Below are positions 11,729 through 23,287 of a stretch of DNA of 64,000 nt, piece after piece. The notes under the pieces are model-generated. The model was not told the DNA's origin. It ran no database searches and was given only the letters and a program-made list of their open reading frames with translations. Source of the DNA: Pelecanus crispus (Eukaryota > Chordata > Aves > Pelecaniformes > Pelecanidae). Every line of letters starts with the position of its first letter. Positions within the stretch are counted from its first letter, which is position 1. The translations under genes were made by a program, and so were the position numbers. The stretch is from NCBI RefSeq assembly GCF_030463565.1, contig NC_134662.1:3472001-3536000 (forward strand). The letters are read 5' to 3'.

Positions 11729-12955
11729 TCAGAAGCTGGGGAGATTGCTCATCATGCTGGAGTTGCTGGAGAGAGGTGCTCTGGGCCGGGCATTCAGGGC
11801 TACAGAGCTGTGGAAGCTCTCCCGGTAGCGCAGGGAGCTCTCCGTGGATGAGCCAGAGTTGATGTCTGTGATGACCAAGCAGTTTCCAGGCTTGCAAAGC
11901 CCAACCCTGACACAGCAGCAGCACAGCAGGCTTCCCACAGCACGGCGCACCTCCACGCTCCGGAGGGAGTAAATGACGGGGTTAACACCTGAGTTAAGCA
12001 TGGCCAGAGCCAAGGTCCAGTCCATGCTGTGGAGGTGTGTGCAGGCCTGGGTCTCACAGAAGACATCAAAGAGCAACAGGACGAAGAGGGGGCTCCAGCA
12101 GATAATGAAGGCGCCCAGGATCATCAGCACAGTCTTGAGCAAGCGCAGGGACCGTTTGCGGCTGTGCCGGGAACTGGTTTGCTTAGAACTGGCCTGGACC
12201 AGCTGGAAGATGGAGATGTAGAGGCCGATGATCCCCAGGAGGATGATGCTGAACATGACTACGGAGAAAAGGATGTAGTTCTTGGAGTAGAGAGGCAGGA
12301 GGACAGAGCAGGCATTGAAGTCGCAGAGGCAGTTCCAGCCCAGCAGTGGAAGCAGTCCGATGACGAAGGCCAGCAGCCAGCAGGAAACGATCAGGCTGCG
12401 TAAGCGCAGGGTCTTGCTGGCTTCATTCTCAGCAATCGGCCTTACCATGGCACTGTAGCGCTCAATGGCAGTCACAAGCAAGCTGAAGGTGGAGGCAGCC
12501 AGCGCGATGAAGAGGATGCCTTCCCGCAGGAACCAGAGCTGAGGTGAAAGCTGGAAGGTCTTCTTGCCCGAGAGGCAGAGATTAGAAAGGTAGGCAATCC
12601 CTGCAAGCAGGTCACTCACGGTGATGCTGGCAATGCAGGAGTACACCCAGCGGCGGGCTCGCAGACACCGCAGGATGGCCAGCAGCACGAGCAGGTTCTC
12701 CACAATGATGATGCAGCTGATGATGGCAAAGGTTGTGCGGATGAGACCCATGCCCTCATCCCCAGACTGCCGGTTGGTCAGCTTGCCCGTGAAGTTGTAG
12801 TGCTGCAGGATGATGTTCACATTCCTCATGGCAGCCAGCTGCAGGCAGGAACCTTTCCTGTCGAGCAGGTCAAGTCTGAGCTCAGGGTATTGAGTAGAGC
12901 CCAGTGTAAGGGGAAGGGAGCGATTCACCAGCCAGCTCAGCTCTGGACCATCCAT
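11729..12955 (-). CDS. S1PR4: sphingosine-1-phosphate receptor 4
   Basis: This is a class A GPCR for sphingosine-1-phosphate, in mammals mainly on lymphoid and myeloid cells and coupled to Gi and G12/13. The single uninterrupted coding exon gives 408 residues with seven hydrophobic segments. The TM3 start FLREG (Arg144-Glu145) is the conserved S1P head-group pair. ERY at 165-167 stands in for DRY, followed by LLPLLGWNCLC, LLKTVLMIL, an NPVIY motif in TM7, and a CCCC cluster for palmitoylation after helix 8. It matches human S1PR4 better than other S1P receptors (for example SCLQLAA, LSGKKTFQL, SLLPLYSK-like parts). The N-terminus before QHYNFTG is about 20 residues longer than in human. A splice acceptor (GGCTCAG) lies just 3 nt before the ATG, consistent with the 5'-UTR intron usual in the family. 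It is collinear with NCLN downstream on the same strand. Confidence 0.95.
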   Translation of the reverse strand: MDGPELSWLVNRSLPLTLGSTQYPELRLDLLDRKGSCLQLAAMRNVNIILQHYNFTGKLTNRQSGDEGMGLIRTTFAIISCIIIVENLLVLLAILRCLRARRWVYSCIASITVSDLLAGIAYLSNLCLSGKKTFQLSPQLWFLREGILFIALAASTFSLLVTAIERYSAMVRPIAENEASKTLRLRSLIVSCWLLAFVIGLLPLLGWNCLCDFNACSVLLPLYSKNYILFSVVMFSIILLGIIGLYISIFQLVQASSKQTSSRHSRKRSLRLLKTVLMILGAFIICWSPLFVLLLFDVFCETQACTHLHSMDWTLALAMLNSGVNPVIYSLRSVEVRRAVGSLLCCCCVRVGLCKPGNCLVITDINSGSSTESSLRYRESFHSSVALNARPRAPLSSNSSMMSNLPSF

Positions 12956-15900
12956 CTTCTGAGCCTAGGTCAGCAGCCACGGGATGCACGATGGAACAAG
13001 GGTTAAGGTAGGGTTTGGAGCAGAGCAGACCCTCTGTTTCAGGGCTGGAGACAGCTCTGAGGCTCTGCCACGCAGGACTGGCTCTGAGCCCAGCAGCCCT
13101 ACCCAGCGTGGAGATGAGAGTTAGAGCCCTGTCTGCCAGCCCGGTGCCACTGAAAGAGCAAGGGGAGAGGAAGGTGAGATGTTTTGTAAGTCCACCCATG
13201 AGCATGGGCTTCCTGTTGTTTAACAAAATTTCCTGTTGTGAGCTAGAGTATTGACATCGTTTCTAACAGCTATCATCATTTCTCAGTAAGTGCCTGGCTT
13301 TGTTGTGGTTGTGAAGGTGGGACATGAATGAAATAATGTGCCAGACCCCTCTTGGAGTCAGGGCAGGCTGGGTCGAATGGGATAACACCTCCCACCTTGA
13401 TGGGTAGGGTCTGTTGGGCTGAACAAAGCCAAGTGCTAGTAGGAGCACCCAGACGGCCTGAGACACTAAGTGCTTTGCCTTTCGTGGTGTTAAATTCACC
13501 CCCGAGCCTGGCAGAGAGCAACTGCCTCTTCGTCGACTGCCCTGTGCACCACTCATGCCCAGATACAGCCTCCTCCAGGAGCAAGCTCCATGCTCGCACC
13601 CCTTTGGGCTCCTCCGTGGGCCCAGCTCCCGCCAGTCTCTCGGGACACATCCACCCAAGTCCTGCCCTGCCAGCGCAGCGAGTCCGGGCACCTGTGTGTC
13701 TGAAGCTCCGCTCCACCCCGTTCAAAGGAAACCAGCTGGTCAAAGCCCTGCGTGTGCCCTGCCACTGCACCCTGCGCCTTCAGCTCTCCAAGCACCTGCT
13801 AGAGATGGGTCAGGATCTTCGCCTTGTCCGGGTCACAGACAGGGAAACAGAAGCACAAAGCTGCTGCCTCTTGCCTGGGATTGCAGAAGGCGCAAGGGGC
13901 TGCACTGAGACCACAACCTGGCAGTGCGGACGTGATCGTAATGTTAATGTCTATCATTGACCTATTCCCTGCACCTGCAAAACTTGACTGGAGACAAAGT
14001 CTTGCAACGTGCTATTCCCAACCACTGCTGTTGAATTTGCCTTATGACTCACCTGTCATGACTGGCCCGAGGCTCTCGCTGCTGGAGGGAGGTTCAGCAG
14101 CTAGCAGTGCTCTCCAGCTGCTTGTCTGAGGCCCAGCGCAGAGTAGGTAGTGGGGAGGGCTCCTTGTGTGAAATAAGTGAGACTTCTACCTACCAGAGTG
14201 GAAAAAGGGAAGTTACAACATCAACCACATTTCTGTGCAGGATGGACCCCACCCAACCAGCTGCAAAGAGGCACAGAGAAAAGAAAGACAGAGCACCTTT
14301 TAACTCAGGATCACAGCAGAAGCTGTGCCCTGCTTTCTGCTTTTACCTGTGTTCTCACTCCAGGCTGGCACAAAGCCATGGTTGAGAGCAAAGAGCGGTG
14401 ATTTCTTCCATCAGCACAGCAAGCAGGGAGTTAGTTGTCCTGGGAGTCCATCCATTACTTCGTGAATGGAGGGATCCCAGCCTGGATCACAGCATAGACA
14501 ACTGGAAAAGGCAAAGGAGGTTCCTGCTGCAGGAAGTCGTGTGCAAGCAGGACTCATGGTTCTCATGAAAAGCTGAGGGCTCCATCCTCCACGTTCACCC
14601 TTTTGACTGGTGTTTTGGGCTTTTCTATCAGCAGCATGGAAAGAAAGTCATGCTGATAAAGTCAGCAGATGACCCCAAGATTGAAGGAGCGGAAATCAGC
14701 AGGAAGGCTGGGCGGTGAGCGCAGCGCAATCCAGAGGAGAGGAGTGCAAGGTTGCGCATTCAGCACAAAGCGCGCGCTCCCAAACGGCCTGGGCGGATGC
14801 TCCCGGCAGAGCGCTGGAACCAAAAGGGTCAGCGTGATCCTTGCACATCGTCTCTGCTTTATTCTCGCTTCAGGCTGAGCCTCCAGCTAATGTGTCTGCT
14901 CAGGACAGAACTGGTGGGACATCCTTAAAGATCAGAGGATGGAGAAATTTGCCTTGTCAGGGGCCCTAAGTAGCTGCTTAAATAGCTGGCAGCACGCGAG
15001 CAGTCTCAGGAAAGAGATACCTGGCAGGAACGAGCTCTTTGTCGGGAGATCTGCGGAGAATGTGGGGCAAGGGGGAGGCAAATGCTTTTGATAACGGGAG
15101 GGCTTGAGGCAGATGAGCAGCTGGGACAGCTCAGCTCACTCACCCATGGGGTGCCAGGTCCTCTGGACCAGCAAGACACCACAGGCTCTTCCTAACGCCC
15201 CTTCCACAAGCACATCAGGCGCTGCCTAAAAGGCAGGGCTGGTTATTTTGTCAAGAGCTCTTCCAGTGAGACAAAACCTTGTTCCCTGCTCAGTCCTAGC
15301 ACCCGGCTTGTTTGGCCTTTCCACAGCGGAGGAGACTGGAGGCACGCTGCGGTTCCACAGCACGTCGTGAGGGACACCAGCTCCGGGAAGCCGCCCGAGC
15401 TGCGTCCCAGCCCTTGCTGCTGCCCTTCCAGCGCTTTCTCACTTCTGCCCCCCGACAGCCTGCCGAGCCCCTTGCCTCACGGCAAGCCACCACGCACCCC
15501 GAACACCGCTCCCATCCCACGGCAAGTCGGGGCACAGTCCCACAGCCCGGGGGATTTGGGGAGATTTGGGTCCCCTCCACTCCGTGCAATCAGCTCAGCG
15601 GAGTGGGGCCTCGCTGGCTGGCACAAATCCGGCCCCGCATCCCCCTGGGAGCTGCTGCCGCCAGACCCAAGGCAGGGAGTCCCCAGCTCCATGGCTGGGG
15701 GCAAACAAGGCTCCCCGTCGGCCGGGCACCCGCACGAGGGAGAGTTCCTGTTGTTCTGCAGCGGCTCCCCATTGCTATCTGCACAGACGCAGGCTGAGCT
15801 TTATCTTGGTACTTCTCCTTTGCTGCTGTTTCAGTTCAGATGTTCTTTCTCTGAAATGAAGGGGGGTGGGGGAGCGACACCCCATCCTGCAATGTTTCTC

Positions 15901-18900
15901 AGCTCTTTCCTTCAGATCAAGACCACAATCTACTTGAAACTGCCTGATAGCTGCTGAGTGCTGGGCTTGGAAGGAGCAGGGGAGGTGTGGGGGCCAGCTC
16001 CAGCCCCCTGACCCCTCTGCCAGAACTGTGACCGTCGCACATCTTCACGGACGCCGAGCTGGGGCACCTCAGCAGCAGAAGCCCTGGAGCCCTGCACAGC
16101 CTGCTCCTGCCAAGGCCGACGGGAAGGCAAAAGCACCTCGGCCCCGGCGGGAAGAGTTTGTCTGCAGGCAGGGACGCCCAGAGAGCAGCAGGGCAGGAGC
16201 AGCCTGGAGCCCGGCTCCCCAGGTTGTGCCCGGTCACTCCTGCCCTGAGACTGCCTGCTCCCAGGAGGGCGTCCAGCTCCGGATTGTGCGGAGACAATAA
16301 CAGCCGTGGGGGAAAGACAGCAAGCTACAAATGCAAGATAAAATATCGATAATTTCTGTTGAGGTTTTCCTGCTGTGCTGCTGCACAGTCCTGATTAAAA
16401 CATGTATTTTCAGACATTCTAATTCAAAAAAAAAAAAAAAAAAAAATCCCTGGGTGAAGCTCTGTGGAGAACTCTGCCTGGTGGGCCAAGCCAGGCAAGC
16501 CTGAGGCTGGCTCAGGGCCAGCTGGCATCCCCACCTCTGTCCCACGCGGCTCCCTCCCCACCTCCCTACCCACCCATCCTGTCCCCGCCGCGTGGCCCCA
16601 GCACAGCCCAGCATCAGCCGCGGCATCCATTCGCCCGCAGGTGTTTTTCTGCCCAGGAAGGGTGGAGTGGTGCTGGTTTAAAAATGACTGATCGCTCCCG
16701 GCAGTTGGTTGGTTGCATTTCCTAGCTTTGGTCTCTTCTACTGTGCAGCAGCAGGCGGTCGTCTTTCCAGCGGCACGTCCCAGTCCCCAGCGTGGCAGCA
16801 TGCTTCTGGCCCCAGAGGAGCTGGGAAGAGCCAGCAAGGCCCCTCTGACTTGGGCTGACACCAAACCCTGGACCTGGCCCTTCACAGCGCTCGGAGAATT
16901 GTCCCAGGCACAGCTGTTGCGCCTGGGCATCCGTTCATTGAAATTGGGTGGTGGCGATGGTGGGGCTCTGTAGGAAAAGGGCCTCTGCAGTGCATCTCTG
17001 GATTTGAAGGAAAACAAGAACATGAAAGAGAAAGTTTCGGGATCATCTCCTTTAGACCACACTAATGACCTTAAATGGCAAAGTTTTGTTGTTTTTTTTT
17101 TCCTTTAAGTGGCTTTTCTTTAGAAATTTGCATTTCCTCAGTGCAAAAACATTAAACAGAAAGCAAACATCTACATAAGATAACCCTCCCCACCCCCCAA
17201 ACCAAAGATAATTACTTGGAAATCATCCCACTAAAACACATCATCTGTGGGCCAGCCCAGACCCTGTCTCCCACGGTGTCACACCTTTCCCTCCTTTGCG
17301 ACAGGGTTGAGATTTTGACCTTTTGGCTGATCTGCAGTGAAAGGCACCGAGCGTTTCCAGTGCTCGGTGCCTGTAGGATGGGAGCTCATCCCTCAGCATC
17401 CCTCCAGAGCGAGCATGCCACAAATGCAAACTCCTGAGTCTTGCTGCTTCTTTAGAGTGTGGCATTTCATGCAGCTCCTGACAGCCACTGGCAATTGCCA
17501 GAGAAGCAATCCCTCCCCTCCCTGGGGCTGGATTTTGGCCTGGGTAGCTCAGAGGGGTTGGAGAAGCTGGACCAGTGCCTGGTCTCCAAACGCCGTGCCC
17601 AGCGTCGTCTCCTGCTGTGCCTGGGGCAAGCTCAGCTTTGCTCTAGCATCTTCTGCCCCGTAACCACGGCTCCAGTGAGCAGGCACGTCCCCAGGAGGGA
17701 GGGAGCTGCACAGTGCTCCCACCACCCCCACTCAGCGTGGCATGGCCAGCCGCGGTCGGCATGGCGTGACCGAGGCCATGAGGCTGCTCCGGAGACCTGG
17801 CCGGAGCCTCTGACCCAGGGTCCCCTGTGCAGGACCCACAAAATCCCTCGTGTGAGCTCATCAATCCTGCTTTGCACCCTCTGGGACAGGGCCTAGCCCA
17901 CCGCCAGACCGGTCGCCGAGGGCTCAGAGCTGAGAGCCATTTCGTCCGGGCAAGGAGGGGCTGGCAGGGGTGTGGTGCCAAGCTCCACGCAGAGGAAATC
18001 GGGCTGGTTTGAAATCTAATCTGAGCGCTGTAGAGGAAGGACAAGCAACGCACCTCCCTGCAGTTAGCGCTGCCTGGCTGGGGCAGGGACAACGTGTCTG
18101 CTGGCAGCAGGGCCGGTGCTGCTGCGCGGTGTCTGGAGAGCGTAAATTTATTCCAAGCCTTGCTGCTTGCCATCCTGTGCATCATTTCCTCCACCTGCCG
18201 TTTCTCCTCCCTGCTTATTATACATAAGAATAATAAGCGGTTTGGGGCGGAGAACGGCTGTCTGGTTGCTGCTGTCTGCAGCGTAGCCTGGCCCCGGCGC
18301 TGCTGGCCCACCGGCTCTTACAGAGCAATGAGTGAACTCAAAGGGCCCCGGGCATCTGCGCTCGGAGCTTTCACTGGGATCAAGGAGAAAGCCAGACCTT
18401 TGCACAAGGTTACTGCAGGATGCAGACTCACGGAGAGGGCTGCTGCTCACAGAGAGAAACGAGGGAGCGGCGTGCAGTGGGAGCCCTGTATTTGGGAGTG
18501 AGGTTTTAATCGAACAAAAGCCCCGGTGCCCAAGGGCTAGCATGAAGGACAGCCTGTGCTCCCAGAGCTCCCTGCCCGAGTTAGTACAGCCCTACCACGA
18601 GCCCGGTGGCTCTTCTGATGTGCTAGAGCCTGCTCTGGGCAGAAAGGGAGGGATATAGCGATCTGTCGGTTTGGTTATACCTACACACGTACTCTGATTT
18701 TATTTCCAGGAACTGTTTCAGGGGTTTTCCGTTCTCATACCGCAGCTTTCCCTCAGATGCCCTCCTCCCAGCAATGCAGACTGATGGTAGATCAGCCCCA
18801 CTGCCTCCCAGGTGCCCTCCTGGGACACTTGCCCCATCAGCTTGCCCATGTGCCCCCAGCACGGGCACCCTGCTGTCAGCTTGCCCAGAGTCCCCAGCTT

Positions 18901-21539
18901 TGAGCCCTGGCTGCCAACAAGGGCTGGCCCAAGCAGATAGGGGATGAAGGGCTGGGAAAGACGAGCGTTGGGCCTCTCTGACCCCTGAGCAGGGCGCCGG
19001 AGGGCATCTTATCTGAGATGGCAAAATCAACACAGCAGCGGCTCGCAGGGCATGCTGCGGACAGAGCGACGACAGCACCCAAGCACGGTGGTTGTGCCCG
19101 GCCTGGCAGCGCTGCCCACGCAGGGCACGACTGCCACGAAGCAGCACGCTTACTGCGTGCCAAAGCGGGTTTAGGACAGGTCTTCCTCCTGACCCACTCT
19201 CCTCTGCTGGAAGCCTTGGAGCTGTATGTGCTTTTTTAACCTGAAATCACAGGCAGCAGGAAGCAAAGCTGGTATCATGTTTTGGGCGGGCACAGCCGAG
19301 TTGAAATCACTTGTCACAGACCGACGTTAGGACTGGTAACCAGAGACTGCTCCAGAGATGGTGATTTAGGATTAAAGCAAGCCTCATGCGACATGCCGGC
19401 CCCGGAGGAGCGTTGGCAGAAAGTGGCCCAGGGAATGGGCACACAAACAGGGTTCTCTGGGTAGAAAAAAATCTCCCATAGCAGGACCAAGGATTTGGGG
19501 GGAAAGGGGGTGGGTGGCATTGAAGTCTCGGAGTGCTAATTGTTCTATCGCCTTTGTCTGTTGTGTTTTTTCGTCGGTTCCTGGCTGCAGTCACAAGCCC
19601 AAATTAGCTTATTTAAACCAGATGCCTGCAGAGAATCTGTAGTGACCGCAGCCAGAGCTTCTGGGAGGATTCCTGCCTAGCTGAACAGGGTTGAAAGTAC
19701 TCCAGGGATTAAAAGGAGGTATTACCCCCTACCTCCCCAGCTCTCCCCATCCTTTCAGTAGCAAATTGTTCATCTGCATGGTAGAGGAAGGTGTTTTGGA
19801 GTTGCTGCTTTGCTAGCAGCTGCCCACAGCTTCACTGGGCGGGAGAGGAGAGGAGAGCGCTGCTCCAGCTTTGGCAACCAGCACGCTGCCCAGAGACCTG
19901 GCTGCCCTACCTTGCAAGTGCTCACACGAGGCAGCGGCACTGCCACGCTCCTGGGCTCTGTCCCTCGTCACATAACCATGGCCTCTGGGGATAAGCAGTG
20001 GCCGTGGCCGGGCAATCGCCTGCTGGTTTGCCCCTAAGCCGGACTTTGGTGCCGGTGGGGCAAAGCAAGGAAAAGGGCTGGGCTTCAGGGCTCAGAGAAC
20101 ATTTCTGGAGAGCATCTGAGGGAAGGTTTAATCCTGACCAACAGTCAAAAGAGGAGGGATGAGGCTGGGTGCAGGAGGAGTGCAGAATCTGGCTGTGCTC
20201 TCATGACAGCTTCTGTCCTTATGGCAGCAGAGAAGCCGCACGGCTCCAGTTCGGCACCAACACGGCTCCAGTTCAGCTGTCCCCAGCCCCTCGGGTGCTC
20301 TTGTGCTGGAGCAGAGTCAAGAGTTGTTGAAAGTCTGTGAGCACGGAAAAGATGTCCTTCCAGTGTGCAACGTGCAATCCCTCCCTGAGCGGAGCAGACG
20401 CGTCACACAGCATTAACCCTAACAGATTTACGCTTTGCTGCGGGCACACAACTGCCCGCAAGCCCCAGGGAGCGAGAAACAACGCAGCAAACTGGGACAA
20501 GCCGGCAGTGGGGAAAATTAAGGTAGATAAGGGCTAGGAAGCGCAGACAGGAAGGACAACTTTGAACACCACAGGACTGTATGGCACAGCTCCCTCGAGG
20601 CTGCAGCCTGAGACCGGCAGCTCTTCACGCAAAGGACAAGCTCAGCTCCCGTCACAGGACACGCTGAGGCAATTGGAGGCCCAAAGATCGGGAGGAAAGT
20701 GTGGACAGCCACCAGCTAAGGCAGTGTGAGAGCCAGGAATGGGAAGAAGAGAGGTGTCCTGAGCCTCAGGTCCGTGCCCTTGACGCAAAGATTTGGTCAC
20801 CTCTTTGAAACAGGTTCACCTGGGGCAGCCCAATGGTGATTTCTGGTCAGGACCACAAGGCCAGGAAGGGACGAGTACAGCAGGAGTGGTGCTCAGTTTA
20901 GCATTTAACCAAATCTCACTTTGCTAGGGACAAGCTGAAGACAGCAATAGCAGCCTGGTTTGCAGGCAACTTCAGGGCAGGGAAGGAAGAGAGCAGAGAA
21001 TCCAGAGTAGGGTAGATGACGGTTTCCCCTGGTCCTGTTTGAACAGATGTGCCAGCGGCCAGACCAGCTTCAGAGGGGAAACCATAGAGGGGAAAGAACA
21101 TCTGCAGTCATTATGCTTGCCAACAAAGCATGAAGTGACCTGACCACCCCCAGGAGCAAGTGGCGTAAGCTACTGAAGGTACAGTACGAGACAGCCTGAT
21201 TTCCAGAGCTCAAAGACACCATGCTTCGAAGCAGATGGACATGATTTGTCCCGCAGCCAAACTGTGGGAGAAATGCTAAATCACACCTCGAAAATACCCT
21301 AGGACACCTCTCCTCAGCACCCCTGAGGCTCTGGGGCTGTGGCGTATGACGCTCTCTCTGCCCTGGCCTTTCTGTCCTGCTCTATCACATCAATCACAGC
21401 CTCGGGGCACGTGGGCCATGTGAACAGGCCGGGCAGCGGAGATGCAGATAGACCTGCAGGGATGCTGCACGACTCCGATTAGCGCAATCAGGCCATCACA
21501 CATGGTTTCCTGGCTGCTGGGTACAGCTGGCCCCAAGGG
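12956..21539. other. intergenic/upstream region without a recognised gene
   Basis: This 8.6-kb span lies between S1PR4 and the first protease gene. It presumably contains the S1PR4 promoter and non-coding first exon, which I could not place. Visible landmarks are a possible MIR-like fragment near 13838-13895, a GC-rich part at 15300-15750 and an A-tract at about 16425-16446. No open frame resembles a known protein. Confidence 0.5.
13838..13895 (-). repeat. possible MIR-like SINE fragment
   Basis: The stretch with ACAGGGAAACAGAAGCACAAA followed by CTTGCCTGGGATTGCAGAAG resembles the inverted MIR 3' half (fraction with gaggaaactgaggca and cttgcccaaggtcaca). It is short and diverged, so the assignment is tentative. 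Confidence 0.35.
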
Positions 21540-21546
21540 TATAAAA
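21503..21546 (+). promoter_or_regulatory. promoter of the first granzyme-like gene (TATA plus ETS/RUNX-like block)
   Basis: TATAAAA at 21540-21546 lies 70 bp before the start codon. Upstream are TGGTTTCCTGG at 21503-21513 and an AGATAG GATA-type site at about 21445. The same elements in the same order precede the second protease gene (26616-26648), which points to shared leukocyte-type control. Factor identities are inferred from motifs only. Confidence 0.6.
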
Positions 21547-21615
21547 CCAGCCCTGGGACACACGGAGACTCAGACTTCCACGCATCTTGGAAGGAGCGTC
21601 CAGCTGTGGGAAGAG

Positions 21616-23287
21616 ATGTGCCAGCCCCAGCCACTGCTGGCCCTGCTGCTGCTGCTTTCCTGCCCGTGGGCCAGCGCCAGTAAGCTGGGGTGCCGCGAGC
21701 TGCCGCGAGGGAGGCTGCTGGTCTGGGCTCCGGCCTCAGCGGCCGCCGGCTCATCCTGCGGTGGGGTGTCTTGCAGGTGCTCTACAGGCTCAGATTGTGG
21801 GGGGCCATGAGGCTCAGCCCCACTCCCACCCTTACATGGCATACCTGCAGGTTGGGAATTTTGCCTGCGGAGGCTTCCTGGTGGCCCCTGACTGGGTGAT
21901 GACAGCTGCACACTGCATGGGGTGAGTACTTCGTACAGGGGCTTTATCCCTTTCTTCCTCCCCTAACCTGTGAGGTCCATCACTGGAGTAATATTGGAGT
22001 AGGTTCCTCTTCCTCCTGTGCCGAGCCGCGCTCCCCACCTGCCTGCAAAAGGGGAGGGATGTGGGTGAGACCCAACCTGTTTTCCTTCTTCTCCCCTCTG
22101 CTGCCATGGCCAGGAATGTCACAGTCATCCTGGGGGCTCACAACGTCTACCAACGAGAAAGGACCCAGCAGAAACGGGAAGTTCTCCAATACCACCAGCA
22201 CCCTGAATACAACCACGACACCTTCTCTAACGACATCATGCTGCTCAAGGCAAGGCAGGCCTGCAGTGGGTTGGCGGGCAGAGTGGGGCTGTGGGTCTAC
22301 CAGAGCACGTTCTTGCTGTTAGCTCCTTCTGCAAACCATCAGCTGCTTCTGCCCATGAGTGCTGGAGGCAGGCAGGAACGGGAGGGACCTGGGATGGAAC
22401 CGTGGGCAGGGCTTGGAGCTGCATGCCCTATTCACAGCAGCTCACCAGAGCTTGCAGTGCTGTGTGTCCTGCTAGACCTCCCCTGCCTCTCCGCACAAAG
22501 TGTCCTTCAGCTGTTCTGCTTATAGCCTGCTCCAAAAACCTTGCTTTCTCCCAGCTGACAGAAAAGGCCACTCTCAATGCCTACGTCAAGACCATTCCAC
22601 TGCCCAAGACCAGCAGCGGCCTCTCCGCGGGCACCAGGTGCAGCATAGCCGGGTGGGGCCTGACCGATGAAGGCTGGTTGACCGGCAAGCTCTTTGAAAC
22701 CAAAGTCTCCACCTACAGCCACAGGAAATGCATCCAATTCTATCCACATCTCAACAAGGGCATGGTCTGTGCCGGCAGCTTCCACAAGCTCAGGGACTCC
22801 AGCAAGGTATGGGCTGCCGACGGGCTGGGGGCTTGGCCGCAGGGCAGGCGGGTTTTCTGGGAGCAGGGGTTTCTGCTGGCACAGACTTAGCTGGTTCCCA
22901 GGAGAGGTGACAAGCATTGGATTTATAGCTTCCACGTGGACTAGCTCTTTGCGTGCCCTGACACCACCATCCATGCGCAGTCCCGGGGTAGAGCCCCAAC
23001 TCACCTGCTCCGGACAGCTCCTCCAGCACGGTGGGCATGCGGGGCAGGAGCAGAGACACGGCGCTGCTGGCAGTGCCTGGGCAGGGAGGGACGAAGGTGA
23101 AGCCTGTTCCCACAGGGAAGAGGCCTCTAAAACTAGTCTCATCTGTCCTCAGGGAGATTCTGGTGGGCCCCTGGTATGCAATAAGGTGGCACAAGGCATC
23201 GTTTCCTTCGGGCGCAGCAACGCGCCCGGGGTCTACACCCGCATCTTCAACTACCTGCCCTGGATCAAAAAAATTCTGGAGAAGTAG
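21616..23287 (+). CDS. granzyme/mast-cell-protease-like serine protease, catalytically complete
   Basis: This is a secreted chymotrypsin-fold (S1A) protease of the granule type. The five exons are 21616-21679, 21777-21921, 22114-22249, 22555-22806 and 23153-23287, encoding 243 residues with the phase pattern of granzyme genes. A signal peptide ([18 protein letters not shown]) and a short propeptide end at the mature terminus [18 protein letters not shown]. The triad is intact: TAAHC (His57), SNDIMLL (Asp102) and GDSGGP (Ser195). Six cysteines form the three disulfides typical of granzymes and chymases; Cys191 is absent. Closest by eye are granzyme B/H and cathepsin G ([24 protein letters not shown]). 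The pocket, however, reads DSSK-GDSGG with Gly216 and Gly226, so Asp189 predicts trypsin-like cleavage after Lys/Arg. The intron after exon 3 has a GC donor (AAG|GCAAGG). The mature protein is basic. The orthologue name is uncertain. Confidence 0.9.

Noticed and set aside
16424-17062. 212-codon minus-strand frame ending in poly-Phe
   Set aside because: The poly-Phe comes from the A-tract at about 16425-16446. Nothing else resembles a protein, and a processed pseudogene body could not be identified upstream of the tract.
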